The notes: generated from the letters alone by a model not told the origin. A stretch of DNA of 64,000 nucleotides from Hemerocallis citrina (GCA_017893485.1 CM030363.1:175245744-175309743); one strand, 5' to 3'. Positions 43,489-56,176 are shown, counted from the first letter of the stretch. A program made the numbers and translations.

Positions 43489-46400
43489 TGTAATACCCTA
43501 AGCTTTCATTCTAATAAGATATTGATTTTTCACGTGTTGTGCACGTGCAAATTTCATGTGTATATTATTTATCTATTTTTATATACAAAATTTCTTTTGG
43601 TAGTATGAACAATTATTTTTTCCTTTCCTTTATTTTTATAAAAGCCAAATTCTAAAGCCTAAAACACTATTTTATTTGTTTTAGCCCACTTTAATTAATT
43701 ATTAATTTATTGTCTTGGCCCATAAGCTTAAGCCCACTATTTATGAAGTCCATCAATTTAATTAATTAATTAATTAGCCACACTTGTCATGTAGTGAACA
43801 ATTTTAATTAATTAAATTGTACAACTTCTACATAGAGGACTATGTGGTACGTGCGAAGCACGTAGTATGCAATGCACAGCATATTTGGGGCCGGTTTTGT
43901 GCTTGGAGAGATGGAGAGTGTGGGTATGTGTTCATGGGTAGTTATTTTGTGTGTGGGTGGTTGCTATAGCTCCTACTTCTATCCTAGCCCTTCATCCTAT
44001 AACTATCCAACTAATCCTAGCCCTCCAATCTACTTCAAAATTAGTATAAATACCCCTCCTATTTATTTGTATTTTTACATTAGTAATCTATTGATAGGAG
44101 AGAACAATTACATAGGAGAGATATATATATTATTGTGAGTTGAGTGTGAGCGCATCACTTGGTACTCTCGGTTTGTAGCAAGGAGCAAGGAGGAGAAGTC
44201 GTGCATTGCAATCTAGGAGGAAAAGGCACTCGCTTGCAATCTAGGAGGCTCTAGGAGATTTTTTCTTAATTGGTTTTCTTCAAAAGGTGGGTGTTTCTCA
44301 TGACTTCTAGAGTAGAACTCATGCTAGGAAATGATGATTGAATTATTATTATCAAATACTAGTTGAAATGAAATACATGTTTTTCTAATTAGAAGAAAAT
44401 CGTTAATTAGAAATGTGTGTTGATTGATTAAAAATACTAGTGTGTAAAGTCAAATCGATTGAAATGATTGTTAATAGATGTAATGAAAATTTCCATGCTT
44501 TATACATCATGTGGAAATTTGAATAAACGATAAAGAATGTCCCTTTGCATATAAATAAATGAATACATCATGTGTAGATTAATTAATAAAAATAGAAGTT
44601 TTTGCTCGCTTATCAAGTTGATTTTTGTGCTCAAAAAATATCTTAGTTATCACTGTGTAAACAAACATCATTGTGGTGAATTATGTGTGAGAAACCATCC
44701 TTGGTTATGAACAATTATGTATTGGTTTTCAAATGTCGAAATGGTATTCATAAAATACAAACTATGGCTAATTGCATGTTTTAAAAGAGTGAAAAACACC
44801 TTTAAAAATATTCGTTATGGGGGAATTGAATGTAGTTTTAATCTGGAAAGTTATGTTTCAAAAAGGGAAGAAAAAGGAACTGAAAACACTTTTTGAGAAT
44901 TGGGAAACCAGTAGTACAGTCGACCGATCACATTGAAACAGTCGACTGGTCAGGAAAAAAAATTTAGTTCGAATTTTGTACGGAACAGTCGACCGACTAT
45001 TGTAATAGTCGACTGCCCCAAACGTTTTCATTTTGAGTTTAATAGCGGAACAGCTGACTGGCCATATGAGACATTCGACTTCACTAATTATTCTCGAGCT
45101 TTAGAAACTCGTTGAACAGCCGACTGGTCAGGGTTATCAGTCGACTATCCTGAAGTTTAAATGATATCTGTATTTTGGGAGAGAATCTCTATAACCTGAG
45201 GCTTTGTGTGAGTGAGACTATTTTTACAAAAGGAACACTGTATTTATTAACTTAAACTGTTTCTTTAAGAAAATTGAATGGATTGTTTAAAGGGTTTAAA
45301 ATGAGATTTTGGTAATGAGAAATTTGAAAGGTGTGAATTGTGAAACGTATTGAAAATGTGAACTGTGGAATTGGAATGGATTGAAATAAAATTATGTGGC
45401 CTTATAAACTAGTGAATGTGACACGTTTGAAGGATTTCAGTTTTCAAGTATTTATGCATTGAATTATGGATTGTGATGGGTATGTGAATACATGAATACT
45501 TTGCTTTTGAAACATGAAGGGTGATTAATCATGAAAAACTCTTATGGGTATGACATTGTAATTATGAGTTGAAATTGATAATTAGTGTATAGCCAAGCCT
45601 TATACCAGCAGAGAAATGAATTGAAATGGAATTTGAAATGAGAAGACCAAGGTTGGGTCATGCGAAATTGAATGAATAAGACTGGTATAGTGGGAGTGCT
45701 ACATTCTAAGAAATTGATTTTTTATTCATGATTCAATTAAACTAAGGATTAGATACATAGTGAAAATGTGATGAAAGTAAGAGAAAAATATTGAGTATGA
45801 GGGCCATTGGATTGCCGGCATGAGAGTATTCACAGGATGTCCCATGATGAGTCATGATAGGGCGTGGATACTGCTCCAGAGTACCGTCTCGGTGGCGACG
45901 CTTGTGGGGTGTTTAACGACTGCGGGTGGTGTCATGTCTATGGTAGGAGCTGAATTACCACAGGATGCCTGCATGATGAGTCATGTGTCAGTGCATTGGG
46001 ATTCCCTCCAGGGCGCCTAGACATGAGTTCATAGGTCAGAAAACATCTAGGATACTTACCGTAGTTACAGTAGTATACTAAGTCATGGCGAGGGATTGAA
46101 CCCTATAAGATGAAGAACGATTAAGGGCTTGCCCTCGGACCTATGTAGTATGGGATGCATAGAATCTGAACAAGTGCGCATTAGTGTAATATAATATAAA
46201 TAATTGTATTAAGGACTAAGTGCACATTCACAACATGACAACCCTTTAGTTCTGTTTGTGACAAGTTTGTGATTTGTTAAGAAATGAGAATCATTATATT
46301 GTTTCCGGCATAGAGAGGATGGCTGTGTATAATATTTTGTCAGTTGAATGAACTGACGCACCCACAGTTTTATATGCAGGGCAAAGATGCTTGACAGTTG

Positions 46401-46601
46401 AATTATACATGCTGCGCAGGATTGAGTTAAATATTGTTTCATGTAATTTATTATAATATTGCTTCCGCTGTGATAATGTACAAGTGTAAATGTAACTCTG
46501 ATAAAAGAAAAGTTTTTATTTCCTTGTAAAATTGTACGAAAGAAGTGTAAAGATCCTGTGGAACTCGAATTCAGTTGTATTTTGGAATTCGGGGTGTTAC
46601 A
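43489..46601 (+). mobile_element. Solo chromovirus-type LTR with GAGAC target duplication
   Basis: 3113 bp from TGTAATACCCTAAGC to GGGGTGTTACA, flanked by GAGAC at 43484-43488 and 46602-46606. TATA box GTATAAATACCCC at 44044-44056. It has the GGTGGGTGTTTCTC leader, AGTCGACT pairs (44918-45146), the repeated GATGAGTCATG block (45845-46000) and the conserved U5 block (46045-46240). No internal region remains, so it formed by recombination between the LTRs of a full element. Confidence 0.92.
44918..45146. repeat. Paired AGTCGACT palindromes in the solo LTR
   Basis: The pairs are 44918 (AGTCGACC) with 44940; 44987 (AGTCGACC) with 45007; 45052 (AGCTGACT) with 45073 (ATTCGACT); and 45118 (AGCCGACT) with 45139. 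Distances are 20-22 bp. In every pair at least one copy has drifted by one or two bases, but the spacing is kept. Confidence 0.85.
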
Positions 46602-47045
46602 GAGACACCGGGATGGATCCCGGCGACGAACCCTCCAATGCTCAAGTCAACACACAGAAAAAGTGAAGGGAAAAGAGCTCACGTGTGCAAAGAGTGATCA
46701 CCTTTAACAATAGGAGGTAGGGGGGTTTTTATAGTCGCCATGGAGATCCTTTTTAGGGTAAGGGTAAATCCCTACTTCTCGATGTGGCTGGTTGGGGTTG
46801 GTTACAACCATCTCCTTAAGATTGGACAAAGTAGGATTTGCTCCTATTCTATTTGACTGGTCCCTAACGGGTTGAGACCCGTTCTTTGTCTACCAGATCC
46901 GTTCACGGGCTAGCGGGTCTAAGGGAAGAGGCCCGGTACCCGATTTAGACCCGTCTGCAGATGAAATTACCATCCTGCCCCTACGACTTCAAGATTCGTG
47001 CCCACTTTGAACGGTTCCGATTTAACCCCATTTTTAGCCATATCA

Positions 47046-47645
47046 CGAGCCCCCCACTCCCAAAGACTGTGTTACAGCCTTGCAGGAGTAGTTTTGTTGT
47101 TTTAATGGTGTATAAGGCTTTATCGGAGTTCTCAACGGGTGTTCAAATCTTGTCTGAGGGGTGATGTTGCTTTTCTAAGCTGGCAGCGTACCCAAGTTTG
47201 CTTTTGGGCTCTTCTAGATTTTTTGGTAATTTTTCTCAATTCTATATTATTTTTTCGGACCATTCATTCAATTTTGCCAAACGATGATTTGCTTTTCGGC
47301 AGCAATAATCAAACATTATAGCCCATATTTATTTATCCAGGGTCCAAAAATGTTCCTCTAAATTTATAGATATTTTCTAGAATTTTTAACTACTTTTCCC
47401 GTATTTTTAATCATTGTTTCGCAATTGTTTGAATAAATAATTTGAATTAATAAATAAAATTCAATTTTTAATTACCCAATTATGACGTGGCACAATCTGA
47501 GCCACTCATCAGCTTCGAGCGCGAATTTCGGGGAGATCCAATGGCTATGGTTGCATGAAAGCTGATTTTCCCTATTCTGGGGTCGGTGGCAAGGACCCTC
47601 GGCAATGTTGCCGACCCCCCGTCAATCACCTCAGGGAGCTGACGC
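47046..47645 (-). other. Tat-B 3' untranslated region with polypurine tract
   Basis: Next to the LTR the minus strand reads GGGAGTGGGGGGC, the plus-strand primer of Tat-B. The rest is AT-rich without a gene. Confidence 0.7.
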
Positions 47646-48230
47646 GTGTTAGGAAGTAGGCCAAAGTCGAGGGAGGTTCGGAGTCCCTTACCGAGGTCCA
47701 GAGGTGCTTCGAGGTGGCGACACGTGTCAAAAGAGGTTCAGCGAGGCTTGCCGAAGTCCGAACAAGCCATTTTCCCCATGTTTGAGCATCAGTGGCAAGA
47801 ACGCTCGGAGAAGCATGCCGAAGTCCAAGTGAGATTTTTTCTGACGTTTGAGCGTCGGTGCCAAGAATGCTCGGCGAAGCGCGCCGAAGTCCAAGTGAGA
47901 TTTTTTCTCACGTTTGAGCGTCGGTGCCAAGAACGCTCGGTGAGGTGTGCCGAAGTCCAAGTGAGATTTTTTCTCACGTTTGAGCATCAGTGCCAAGAAC
48001 GCTTGGCGAAGCATGCCGAAGTCCAAGTGAGATTTTTTCTCACGTTTGAGCGTCAGTGCCAAGAACGCTCCGCGAGGTGTGCCGAAGTCCAAGTGAGATT
48101 TTTTCTTACGTTTGAGCGTCGGTGCCAAGAACGCTCGGCGAGGTGTGCCGAATTCCAAGTGAGATTTTTTTTCTCACGTTTGAGCGTCGGTGCCAAGAAC
48201 GCTCGGTGAGGCGTGCCGAAGTCCAAGATG
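47646..48230. repeat. 66-bp tandem repeat in the Tat-B 3' region, about 7 copies
   Basis: Units read GAAGTCCAAGTGAGATTTTT, TTTGAGCGTCGGTGCCAAGA and ACGCTCGGCGAAG-type words. Because 66 is divisible by three and no stop occurs, both strands stay open (22-residue repeats such as EVQVRFFLTFERRCQERSA on the plus strand). Openness on both strands shows this is a by-product of the repeat and not a protein. It replaces the unrelated 100-bp repeat found here in Tat-A. Confidence 0.9.
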
Positions 48231-48394
48231 ACCCGTCGACAGTTCGTGGATGACAGTTGGTCGTTTGACCGTTGGACTTTTGACCATTTGACCGTTGGCC
48301 ATTAATGAGGTGGTAAAACTCCTTTGTCGTTTTTTGGTAAATGGGCCAAACTGTTGGGTTTTTGGATCCCATTATCCTCGTTTTGTGTGCCACC

Positions 48395-48402
48395 TCTATA
48401 AG
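48395..48402 (+). promoter_or_regulatory. TATA box of the Tat-B antisense gene
   Basis: CTCTATAAGG lies about 165 bp before the ATG at 48562, the same distance as in Tat-A (165 bp). A pyrimidine-rich start-like region follows (48410-48450). Confidence 0.6.
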
Positions 48403-48561
48403 GCTTCATCCCCCCCTTATTTGTTCACTTCTCAGTTTTTTTACTCAGGCGACTATTTTTACTAACAAGGGCTTCCGGCGACGACTGACCGTTTTCCGGT
48501 GATCTTTCCGACCGCAGCTGTCACTTCAAGGTAACTTAACACTTAGTTTATTTTTTAGCAA

Positions 48562-48587
48562 ATGTCTACCCTCCCCCCAAGTTCAGA
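48562..48587 (+). pseudogene. First codons of the Tat-B antisense gene, cut off by the LTR insertion
   Basis: ATG at 48562 opens MSTLPPSS; the ninth codon is split by the solo LTR at 48588-59674. Read across that insertion with one duplication copy removed, the frame continues EPSPSAVDEPSPS, then one TAG, then in the same frame into the long coding part at 59765. The continuity confirms the start. Confidence 0.7.
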
Positions 48588-49664
48588 TCTAATGCCCTGA
48601 ATTTTCATTTATAAAAATTATTATTTTGTATTATTAATTTGTACGTATTGTGCACGTGCAATCTTGTGGTATAAATTTTTATAATTATTTTCATTACATA
48701 AACAAATGAGTATACATATGTATATATGTCTTTTCTATTGTTTTATTAAAAGCCTATTTTTAAACGAGCATAAGTATTCCTTTATTTTGAGCCCAATCTA
48801 ATTTATTTTAAATATAGACTATTTTGGCCCACTAAATAAAAGCCCATCAATTTATTGTCTCTTTTAATTCTTAGAACTTGTAGTGTAGACAATTTTATAG
48901 ACTTTTTTATAAAAAATAAATGTACAACTTTTTAGAATAGGGGGCTTTAGAGATACGTGCATTGCACTAGCACGTGTTTGTGCTTGTTCCTTTTGAGGCC
49001 GGATAGGAATGGGAGGGAAAAAGAGAGAGTGGAGTTTGTGGGAGGTGGTTTTGTGGTCATGGTTGGTTACTACAACTTCCCATTTAATCCTAGCTCTTGT
49101 TTCTTAACTCCTAGATCAATCATAGCCTTCTATTTGCCCCAAATTCTTGTATAAATACCCCCCCTCCCCCCCAGCGTAATTATCCTTACACTTCTCATTC
49201 ATCAAACCTATAGTGAAAGAAAATAATCATTAGTAGTAGATTGTTGCATTGGTAGAGAGTGAGAATAAAAGATTGAGAGTTGAGTGTGCTTGCATTTCAA
49301 GGAGGCCGGCAACACATCAAGAAGGCTCGGTTTGCACTCAAGCAAGGAGGAGAAGTACTCTTTGGGCAAGCTCAAACTAGGAGGAAAAAGGCTCTTTCAT
49401 TCTAGGAGTTGTTTTGTGGGTTTTCTCTCCAAATTAGGTGGGTGATTTTCCTTACTTCTAATTCTAGTCACCATGCTAGGAATGATGACTTAATTTGCAT
49501 GAAAGAAACTAATAAGAGTACATTAAATTTGAAAAAGGACTTATTAGATGATATAATTAATGCTTGGTAGATTGTATGTTAACTTGTCACGAATCTTAAT
49601 GTTGTAGCACAAATTGCTTTGTAGTTATGGAAATGTTAAATTGGGATTATGATAATGTAGAAAT

Positions 49665-50932
49665 TGTTAGGGTTATATACTGAAAGCATCACTTTTGTAT
49701 TAACTATATTTCCTTATTTTTTTTGAATGAGAATCATATGGGCATATGTTTGCATATTGTGTTTATTATAATATTAATGCAAGTGTCTGATATTCTATAA
49801 GGTTGATAATATGGTGTGAGGTGCCACACAGAAGATCATATTATCAGTTCCCTATGGAATATATAAATAGTTCACAACCTAGACGGACTTGGATAATCCA
49901 TTGGAAAGGTTGTAGTGTAATCTGGTATTAGTCTATCTTGACTATAGGTTTACACTAGTACACTTTGTGTGTATTGAACATGACCACTTGAGGTTGTTCT
50001 CTTTGTACTGACTACAAAAGAGAACAAACACCTCTGTTATTATGGATGCTTATGCTCTTAATCCAGATATAATAACAGACATGTATATGCAGTGTGCATT
50101 ACTTTGACTCATAAAAGAGTGAGATTCATTATGGATCAACAACCTCTATGAATTGGGTAATAGCATTGTATGTATGATGGGCTGTTGATTGTAAAAGGAA
50201 TCCATATCCCGATACGTCGGGTTGATGATGTCCCCTTAAGGAGCTCATAGGGATTGTCATGTAAACCCTGCAGGTGGATTACATCCGACATGACAAATAA
50301 AGTTGAGTGGTACTACTTAAGGATAAAAGATGTTGATCAATAGTTGTCAGTAACTTAATTTGATCGATGGACATTCGATATCTTAACATGGGGAGGTGAA
50401 CGAGCATATAATAAAAGGAGCCCATAAATATAATTTGGGATTAGGAAGGTAGTGCAACAATAGCTCTTTAGTAGACCGAGCTATTGTTAATGGGCCTGAG
50501 TTGTGTGTTCGGGCTAAACACGGGATACCCAGATTCGTTAGGAGACCTAACCCTAGTTTCTCCTCATGGTCCCTGCCGTAGCCTTATATATATCCTCTAT
50601 TCTCTGGCCGTCATTGATGATCTGAGATATAAGATTTTTTCTCTAAATTCGTGATTCACGTAAGGAGAGAAAGAGAGGTCAGCCAAGGAGAAGAAAGGTT
50701 GGGAGATCGTCGCCCACACGACGTCCAACCCGAGGAAGGAATACGTGCAGAAGATCTTGGGGTCGCAGACGGCTCGAAGTTGCTAGAAACTATCGTCTTC
50801 TTCTCATCGCAGGTATAATTCGTGAACCCTAGATTCTGCTATAAAGGGTTAGATCACGTATTAAATCTGTTAAGCTTTTATGATCGATACGCACACCAAT
50901 CCATGTTCCTGGGAATCACCGCTGTTCCATCA
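49665..50932 (+). repeat. 5' LTR of the copia element
   Basis: From TGTTAGGGTTATATAC to GCTGTTCCATCA. A TATA-like run (TTATATATATCC) lies at 50584-50595, giving a start near 50615. Confidence 0.93.
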
Positions 50933-50947
50933 ATTGGTATCAGAGCC
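50933..50947 (+). promoter_or_regulatory. Primer-binding site of the copia element
   Basis: ATTGGTATCAGAGCC directly after the LTR is complementary to the 3' end of initiator Met-tRNA. Confidence 0.9.
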
Positions 50948-52160
50948 GGTATTGGATCTGCGTATTGATTGTTACATCCATGTTGTCCAATAAAACTTGT
51001 GTTGTATGATAGTCGGTAGATGTAGATCTGTTCTAACTCGGTTTTACAGGCATCTTAGATCCAACTATTATGGTCCAATGCATGTTTTGTTTGTGTTGTT
51101 GTTGTTTTGTGGATGTAATTATTGTGTTGTTGTTGTTTTGTGGATGTAATTAATATCACGAGGGTTGATCGTGCTTATAAATTTAATTTTTCAATCTAGA
51201 TTATGTGTGAACTCCTTCGGGAGGCATAGGATTGATGTAATTTTAATTTTATTTTATTTTTATTTTTTTTCGATCGATCGTGATGGCGGTGGTGGCTGTT
51301 TCTGACGCCGGAGGAGATGCTGTTTTTAGGCAGTCCAGAGATCGACAGATGGTTTTCGATGAATAAAGGTCGAACCCCGGATAGCTCCACGCAGGGTCAG
51401 ATTTGGGATTCGCACAGTCGGGGAAGAATCAGGAAAGATGGCCATAATAGTTGGATATTTATTTTCAAATTTATTGCCATTATTGCTTATTCTGATTATG
51501 CATGTTTATTATTTTGTGATTTTTTTTTTTGAAAAAAAAAACTAGGATCACATTAATAATGGACAACATGGACATAAATTAACTAGTAGAAAAACCCTCA
51601 TTGTTAAATAACTAAGTGAGAGAGGGAATTCATTTAACATGAATCCCACGGTCTCCATTGCTGGTTTGTAGGTGATATAATTATACTTGCGTGTTGGCTT
51701 TAGTGTTTTCCTCCATATCAGATGAGTATAATTATGGATCACCAGTACAAACTTCCTTAGGGATAATTGTAGAAAGTTACCTAGTATGTGTTCACTTCTC
51801 CATCTGAAGGAACTCAATACAAGATAATGGACTTAGTATTAAGCAATGGTATACACTTAGATACAAATAATGGTATCCTCCCCATCGGAGTCACTGCTAT
51901 TATTTGTAGGACCAGAGCAAGACCAACAGATTAATTTTATTTGTCATAAAGTTGTGTTGACATGATAGTAAAATTAATAGGAAAAACCTACTTGAACAAA
52001 TATTGAATTTGTATACGTCCATACTATCGTGGCATGCTAAATTCATGGTGTTTAAGGTGTTGGTGAATTTTTTTTATTGTTTTGAGGGAATCAATATTTA
52101 ATTAATTCAAAAAGTTTTGCCCTACATAATTTTTTTTATGTGATTCTCAGGATTTCAAAA
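50948..52160 (+). other. Untranslated leader of the copia element
   Basis: About 1.2 kb without a credible gene. It is AT-rich, with a doubled TTGTTGTTGTTTTGTGGATG phrase at 51095-51150. Packaging signals would be expected here but none can be named from sequence alone. Confidence 0.6.
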
Positions 52161-53816
52161 ATGGGTTTTTTCAGTCCACTTATGGTGATTCTTAAAGAAA
52201 ACAAACTTACTGGACCTAATTATATTGACTGGAAACGTAACTTGGATATTGTCTTAGCTGCTGAAGAGTACAAATTTGTACTCAATGAAGTATGCCCACC
52301 TAAGCCTGATGCTAACTCTGATGAAGAGGTCAAAGAGGCTTATAAGAAGTGGAATAAGGCAGATGAGATGGCTCGGTGTTACATTTTGGCATCTATGTCA
52401 AATGTACTGCAGCATCAGCATCAGGCCATGCCCACAGCTTATGATATGATGTACAACCTTAAGGAACTCTTCGGACATCAGAGTAGAGCAGCTAGGCAAT
52501 TTGCTATGAAGAGTTTGATGAATGCATCTATGGCTGAGGGGACACCAGTAAGGGATCATGTTCTCAAGATGATGGGTCATCTAAATGAGATGGAGATCCT
52601 TGGTGCTGAAATCGATGGGGAAACCCAGGTCGATATCATTCTCGGGACTCTGCCTAAAAGTTTTGACTCGTTTTGCCTTAATTACAATATGAACAAAAGG
52701 TTGTATAGTTTGGCAGAACTTGCAAAAGAACTACAGGATGCTGAAGCTCTCTTCAAGCAAAATGCCCATGTTTATGTGACTGAAAAGGACTCTACTTCTA
52801 AGCCGAAAGGTGGTAAGAAGAAGAAAGTTCAGAAACAAGTAAACTCAGCAAAGAAGGGCATGGGACCTCAAGGCGCTGTGAAAAAGCCGAAAGGCAAGTG
52901 TTTCAAGTGCAAAGGGTCAGGACATTGGAAGACTGACTGTCCACTTCTCAAACAAAAGAACAAAGAAGGTATATCTCATTTACTAGTTGTTGAAACATGT
53001 TTAGCGGTGTTATCTACCGGCACCTGGTGTGTAGATATAGGAGCCACTAATCATGTCTGCAATACATTGCAGGGGTTCCAGGAAACCAGACGGCTTAGTG
53101 ATGGAGAGATATGCTTGTTTATGGGTGACGCTATAAGAGTAGCGGCCGTTGCAATAGGAGATGTTATTTTATCTTTTGGTAGAAATAAGTCTTTGACATT
53201 GAGAGATTGTCTTTATGCACCTTCACTTAGAAGGAATTTAATTTCTGTTTCCATGCTAGTTAAGGATGGATATTCAGTTTATTTTAATGACAATATTGTT
53301 ATTAGAAAAAATAAGCATTTTATCTGTTCTGGTGCATTGGTTGATAATCTATATGTCATTAATCCTATTTCGCCCACGATGCAACTTATGGAAATGAATA
53401 ATATGTCTTCTAACATAAATAAGAGAAAAGAACCTTCTTGTATGAACCAAACATATCTTTGGCACTTGCGATTGGGGCATGTTAACCTAAGAAGGATTCA
53501 AAGACTGGTTAAAGATGGACCTTTGAGTTCATTGGAAGTGGAGGCACTACCAGTCTATGAATCCTGTTTGGTAGGTAAAATGACCAAAAGGCCTTTCAAG
53601 GCAAAGGGGTATAGGGCCAAAGATGTGTTGGAATTGGTTCATTCTGATTTGTGTGGACCCATGACTGTCCAGGCTAGAGGTGGCTTTGAATATTTTGTCA
53701 CATTTACTGACGATTATTCAAGGTATGGATATATTTATTTGATGCGCCGTAAGTCTGAGTGCTTTGAGAAATTCAAAGAGCACAAGGCAAAAACGGAGAA
53801 ACGTCATGGAAAATGA
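52161..53816 (+). pseudogene. Copia gag, protease and integrase N-terminal half
   Basis: The first ATG is at 52161 (MGFFSPLMVILKENKLTGPN). The gag domain (residues about 1-210) includes YIDWKRNLDIVL and the LKELFGHQS region. The zinc knuckle is CFKCKGSGHWKTDC. The protease active site reads CVDIGATNHVCN, with Ile instead of the Thr or Ser of D-T/S-G-A. The integrase zinc-binding part has LWHLRLGHVNLRRI and ESCLVGKMTKRPF, and the core starts VHSDLCGPM with FTDDYSRYGYIYLM. The frame ends at 53816 through a one-base deletion at the GGAAAATGA stretch. Confidence 0.9.
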
Positions 53817-55042
53817 TCAAGTCATTACGTTCAGATCGTGGTGGCGAGTATCTCTTTGGGAAGTTTAGGGACTATTTGTCAGAGGCTGGGATTACATCCC
53901 AATTATCAGCACCTGGAACACCCCAACAGAATGGTGTAGCAGAAAGAAGGAATAGGACTCTTATGGAGATGGTTAGATCAATGATGAGTTATTCAGATTT
54001 ACCAGATTCGTTTTGGGGATATGCCTTAGAAACTGCAGCTTATATTTTGAACTTGGTTCCTTCTAAGTCAGTACCAATTACTCCCACAGAACTGTGGACT
54101 GGGTGTAAGCCTAGTCTGAAACATGTTCGGATTTGGGATAGTCTAGCACACGTGCTGAATGGGAAAGCCGATAAGTTGGAATCTCGTACAGAAGTATGCT
54201 TGTTTGTAGGCTATCCAAGAGGAACGAAAGGAGGTTTATTTTATAGTCCTAAGGATCAGAAGGTCATTGTTAGCACCAATGCTCGATTCTTAGAGGAAGA
54301 CTATGTGATGAACCATAAACCCATAAGTAGAGCTGTTCTAGAAGAACTGAGAGGTGAGACACCAAATACTTCAGTACCAACAGTACAACAGGATGTACCA
54401 CCAGTAACTACACAACGTGTCACAAATGTTACACCACAACCGATAGTGCCTCGTCGTAGTGGGAGGGTTATGATACAACCTGATAGATATATGTTCTTGG
54501 GAGAGTCGTCAGACTTTGTCCCTGAGGAACAAGATTATGATCCCTGTACCTACAATGAAGCACTCCAAGATAAAGATGCAGAGTCTTGGCAAAAAGCAAT
54601 GATATCTGAAATAGAATCTATGGATTCTAATCAAGTCTGGGATCTTGTAGAACCACCTATTGGTGTAAAAGCCATTGGATGCAAGTGGGTCTATAAGAGA
54701 AAAATTGGATCAGACGGTAAGGTTGAAACCTTTAAAGCTCGGCTTGTTGGAAAAGGTTTTACTCAAAGAGAGGGTATCGATTATGAGGAAACTTTTTCGC
54801 CAGTAGCCATGCTTAAGTCTATCCGGATTCTTTTATCTATTGCAGCTCATCTTGATTATGAGATTTGGCAAATGGATGTCAAGACAGCTTTCCTTAATGG
54901 AAGTCTTGAGGAAGACATCTATATGAAGCAACCAGACGGGTTCATTAAAAGGGCCAAGAGCATCTTATTTGTAAGCTCAAGAAGTCCATTTATGGACTTA
55001 GGCAAGCTTCCAGATCTTGGAACATATGTTTTGATCAGGTGA
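53813..55042 (+). pseudogene. Copia integrase C-terminal half and start of RT
   Basis: It continues with the second catalytic Asp in LRSDRGGEY and the Glu in [13 protein letters not shown], then [16 protein letters not shown] begins at about [15 protein letters not shown], with [40 protein letters not shown] and [19 protein letters not shown]. The frame is lost at about 54948, where one extra base in the AAAAGGG run shifts it; the expected [15 protein letters not shown] is readable in another frame. Confidence 0.9.
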
Positions 55043-56114
55043 TAAAATCCTATGGATTTGATCAATGTCAAGATGAATCGTGTGTATACAAAAAGTGTGA
55101 CAGAAACGTAATGGTATTCCTAGTACTTTACGTGGATGACATCTTGCTCATTGGAAACAATGTGAAGGTATTATCTAACGTAAGGGTATGGTTATCCAAA
55201 CAGTTTGATATGAAGGACTTGGGAGAAGTAGGTCACATCCATGGGATCAAAGTTCTACGAGATCGCAAGAAAAGGATGTTGGGCTTGTCCCAAGCTTCCT
55301 ATATCGATACTATACTAACTCGTTTAGCATGCAAAATTCTAAGAAAGGTTTCGTACCTTTTAGGCATGGAATTGCCCTATCAAAGGAGCAGTGTCCGAGG
55401 ACACCTAAAGTGATAGAGAACATGAAAGCAGTTCCTTATGCTTCAGCAGTAGGAAGCTTAATGTATGCAATGCTATGTACGAGACCAGATATCTGCTTTG
55501 CCGTTGGCATGGTTAGCAGATATCAGTCTAACCCAGGACAAGAGCACTGGACTGCCGTAAAGCATATTTTGAAGTACCTGAAAAGGACTAAAGATTACAT
55601 GCTAGTTTACCAGGCAGATAGTTTAGTTGCCTTGGGGTATACAGACTCAGATTTTCAGTCAGATAGGGATTCCAGGAAATCAACCTCAGGTTATGTATTT
55701 ACTTTGGGAGGTGGAGCCACTATATGGAGGAGTATCAAACAAAAATGTATTGCTGATTCTACCATGGAAGCCGAGTATGTGGCAGCCTCTGAGGCAGCCA
55801 AAGAAGCGGTTTGGTTCAGAAATTTCCTATTGGACTTGGATGTGGTACCTAATTTGCCTAAGGCTATTACACTTTATTGTAATAATAGTGGTGCAGTTGC
55901 AAATTCGAAGGAACCACGAGCCCATAAGGCAAATAAACACATTGAGCGTAAGTACCACCTGATACGAGATTTCGTAAAGAAAGGAAAAGTTGCTGTGATC
56001 AAGATAGCATCAGCAGACAACCTAACTGATCCCTTCACTAAGAGCTTACCAGCTAAGGTTTTTGATAGTCATGTTGAGGGAATGGGAGTCAGATGTGTAG
56101 CAGCATGGCTTTAA
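54955..56114 (+). pseudogene. Copia RT C-terminal part and RNase H
   Basis: Across two frames: [15 protein letters not shown], then SCVYKKC, and the RT catalytic VLYVDDILLIGNN at about 55126, then QFDMKDLGEVGHIHGIKV. A one-base deletion near 55325 moves the frame to 55329-56114. RNase H shows YTDSDFQSDRDSRKSTSGY, KQKCIADSTMEAEYVAASEA and HIERKYHLIRDFV. It ends PAKVFDSHVEGMGVR and a TAA at 56112-56114. Otherwise the sequence is well kept. Confidence 0.9.
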
Positions 56115-56176
56115 GTATAAGTGGGAGATTTGTAACAGTATACTGAAAAGCAATGCTTTGAGTATAAGTGGGAGAT
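56114..56176 (+). promoter_or_regulatory. Duplicated polypurine tract of the copia element
   Basis: AGTATAAGTGGGAGATT occurs at 56114-56130 and again at 56161-56177, 47 bp apart. The second copy abuts the 3' LTR and is the working plus-strand primer. The sequence between the copies (TGTAACAGTATACTGAAAAG) resembles a diverged LTR start, so the duplication may consist of a tract plus a few LTR bases. Confidence 0.75.

Larger units (their letters stand above)
43347..47045 (-). repeat. 3' LTR of Tat-B, split by a solo LTR
   Basis: The outer end (plus strand TATTGCCGCTGAATC) corresponds to the Tat-A LTR end with one base changed; the inner end (plus strand AGCCATATCA) corresponds to its start. 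Without the 3118-bp insertion and duplication it is 581 bp, against 579 bp in Tat-A. Its TATA box on the minus strand (GACTATAAAAACCCC) lies at about 46720-46734. Confidence 0.88.

Noticed and set aside
47646..48209. 187-residue repeat protein
   Set aside because: Both strands are open because the repeat period is 66 bp; no start context or domain supports translation.
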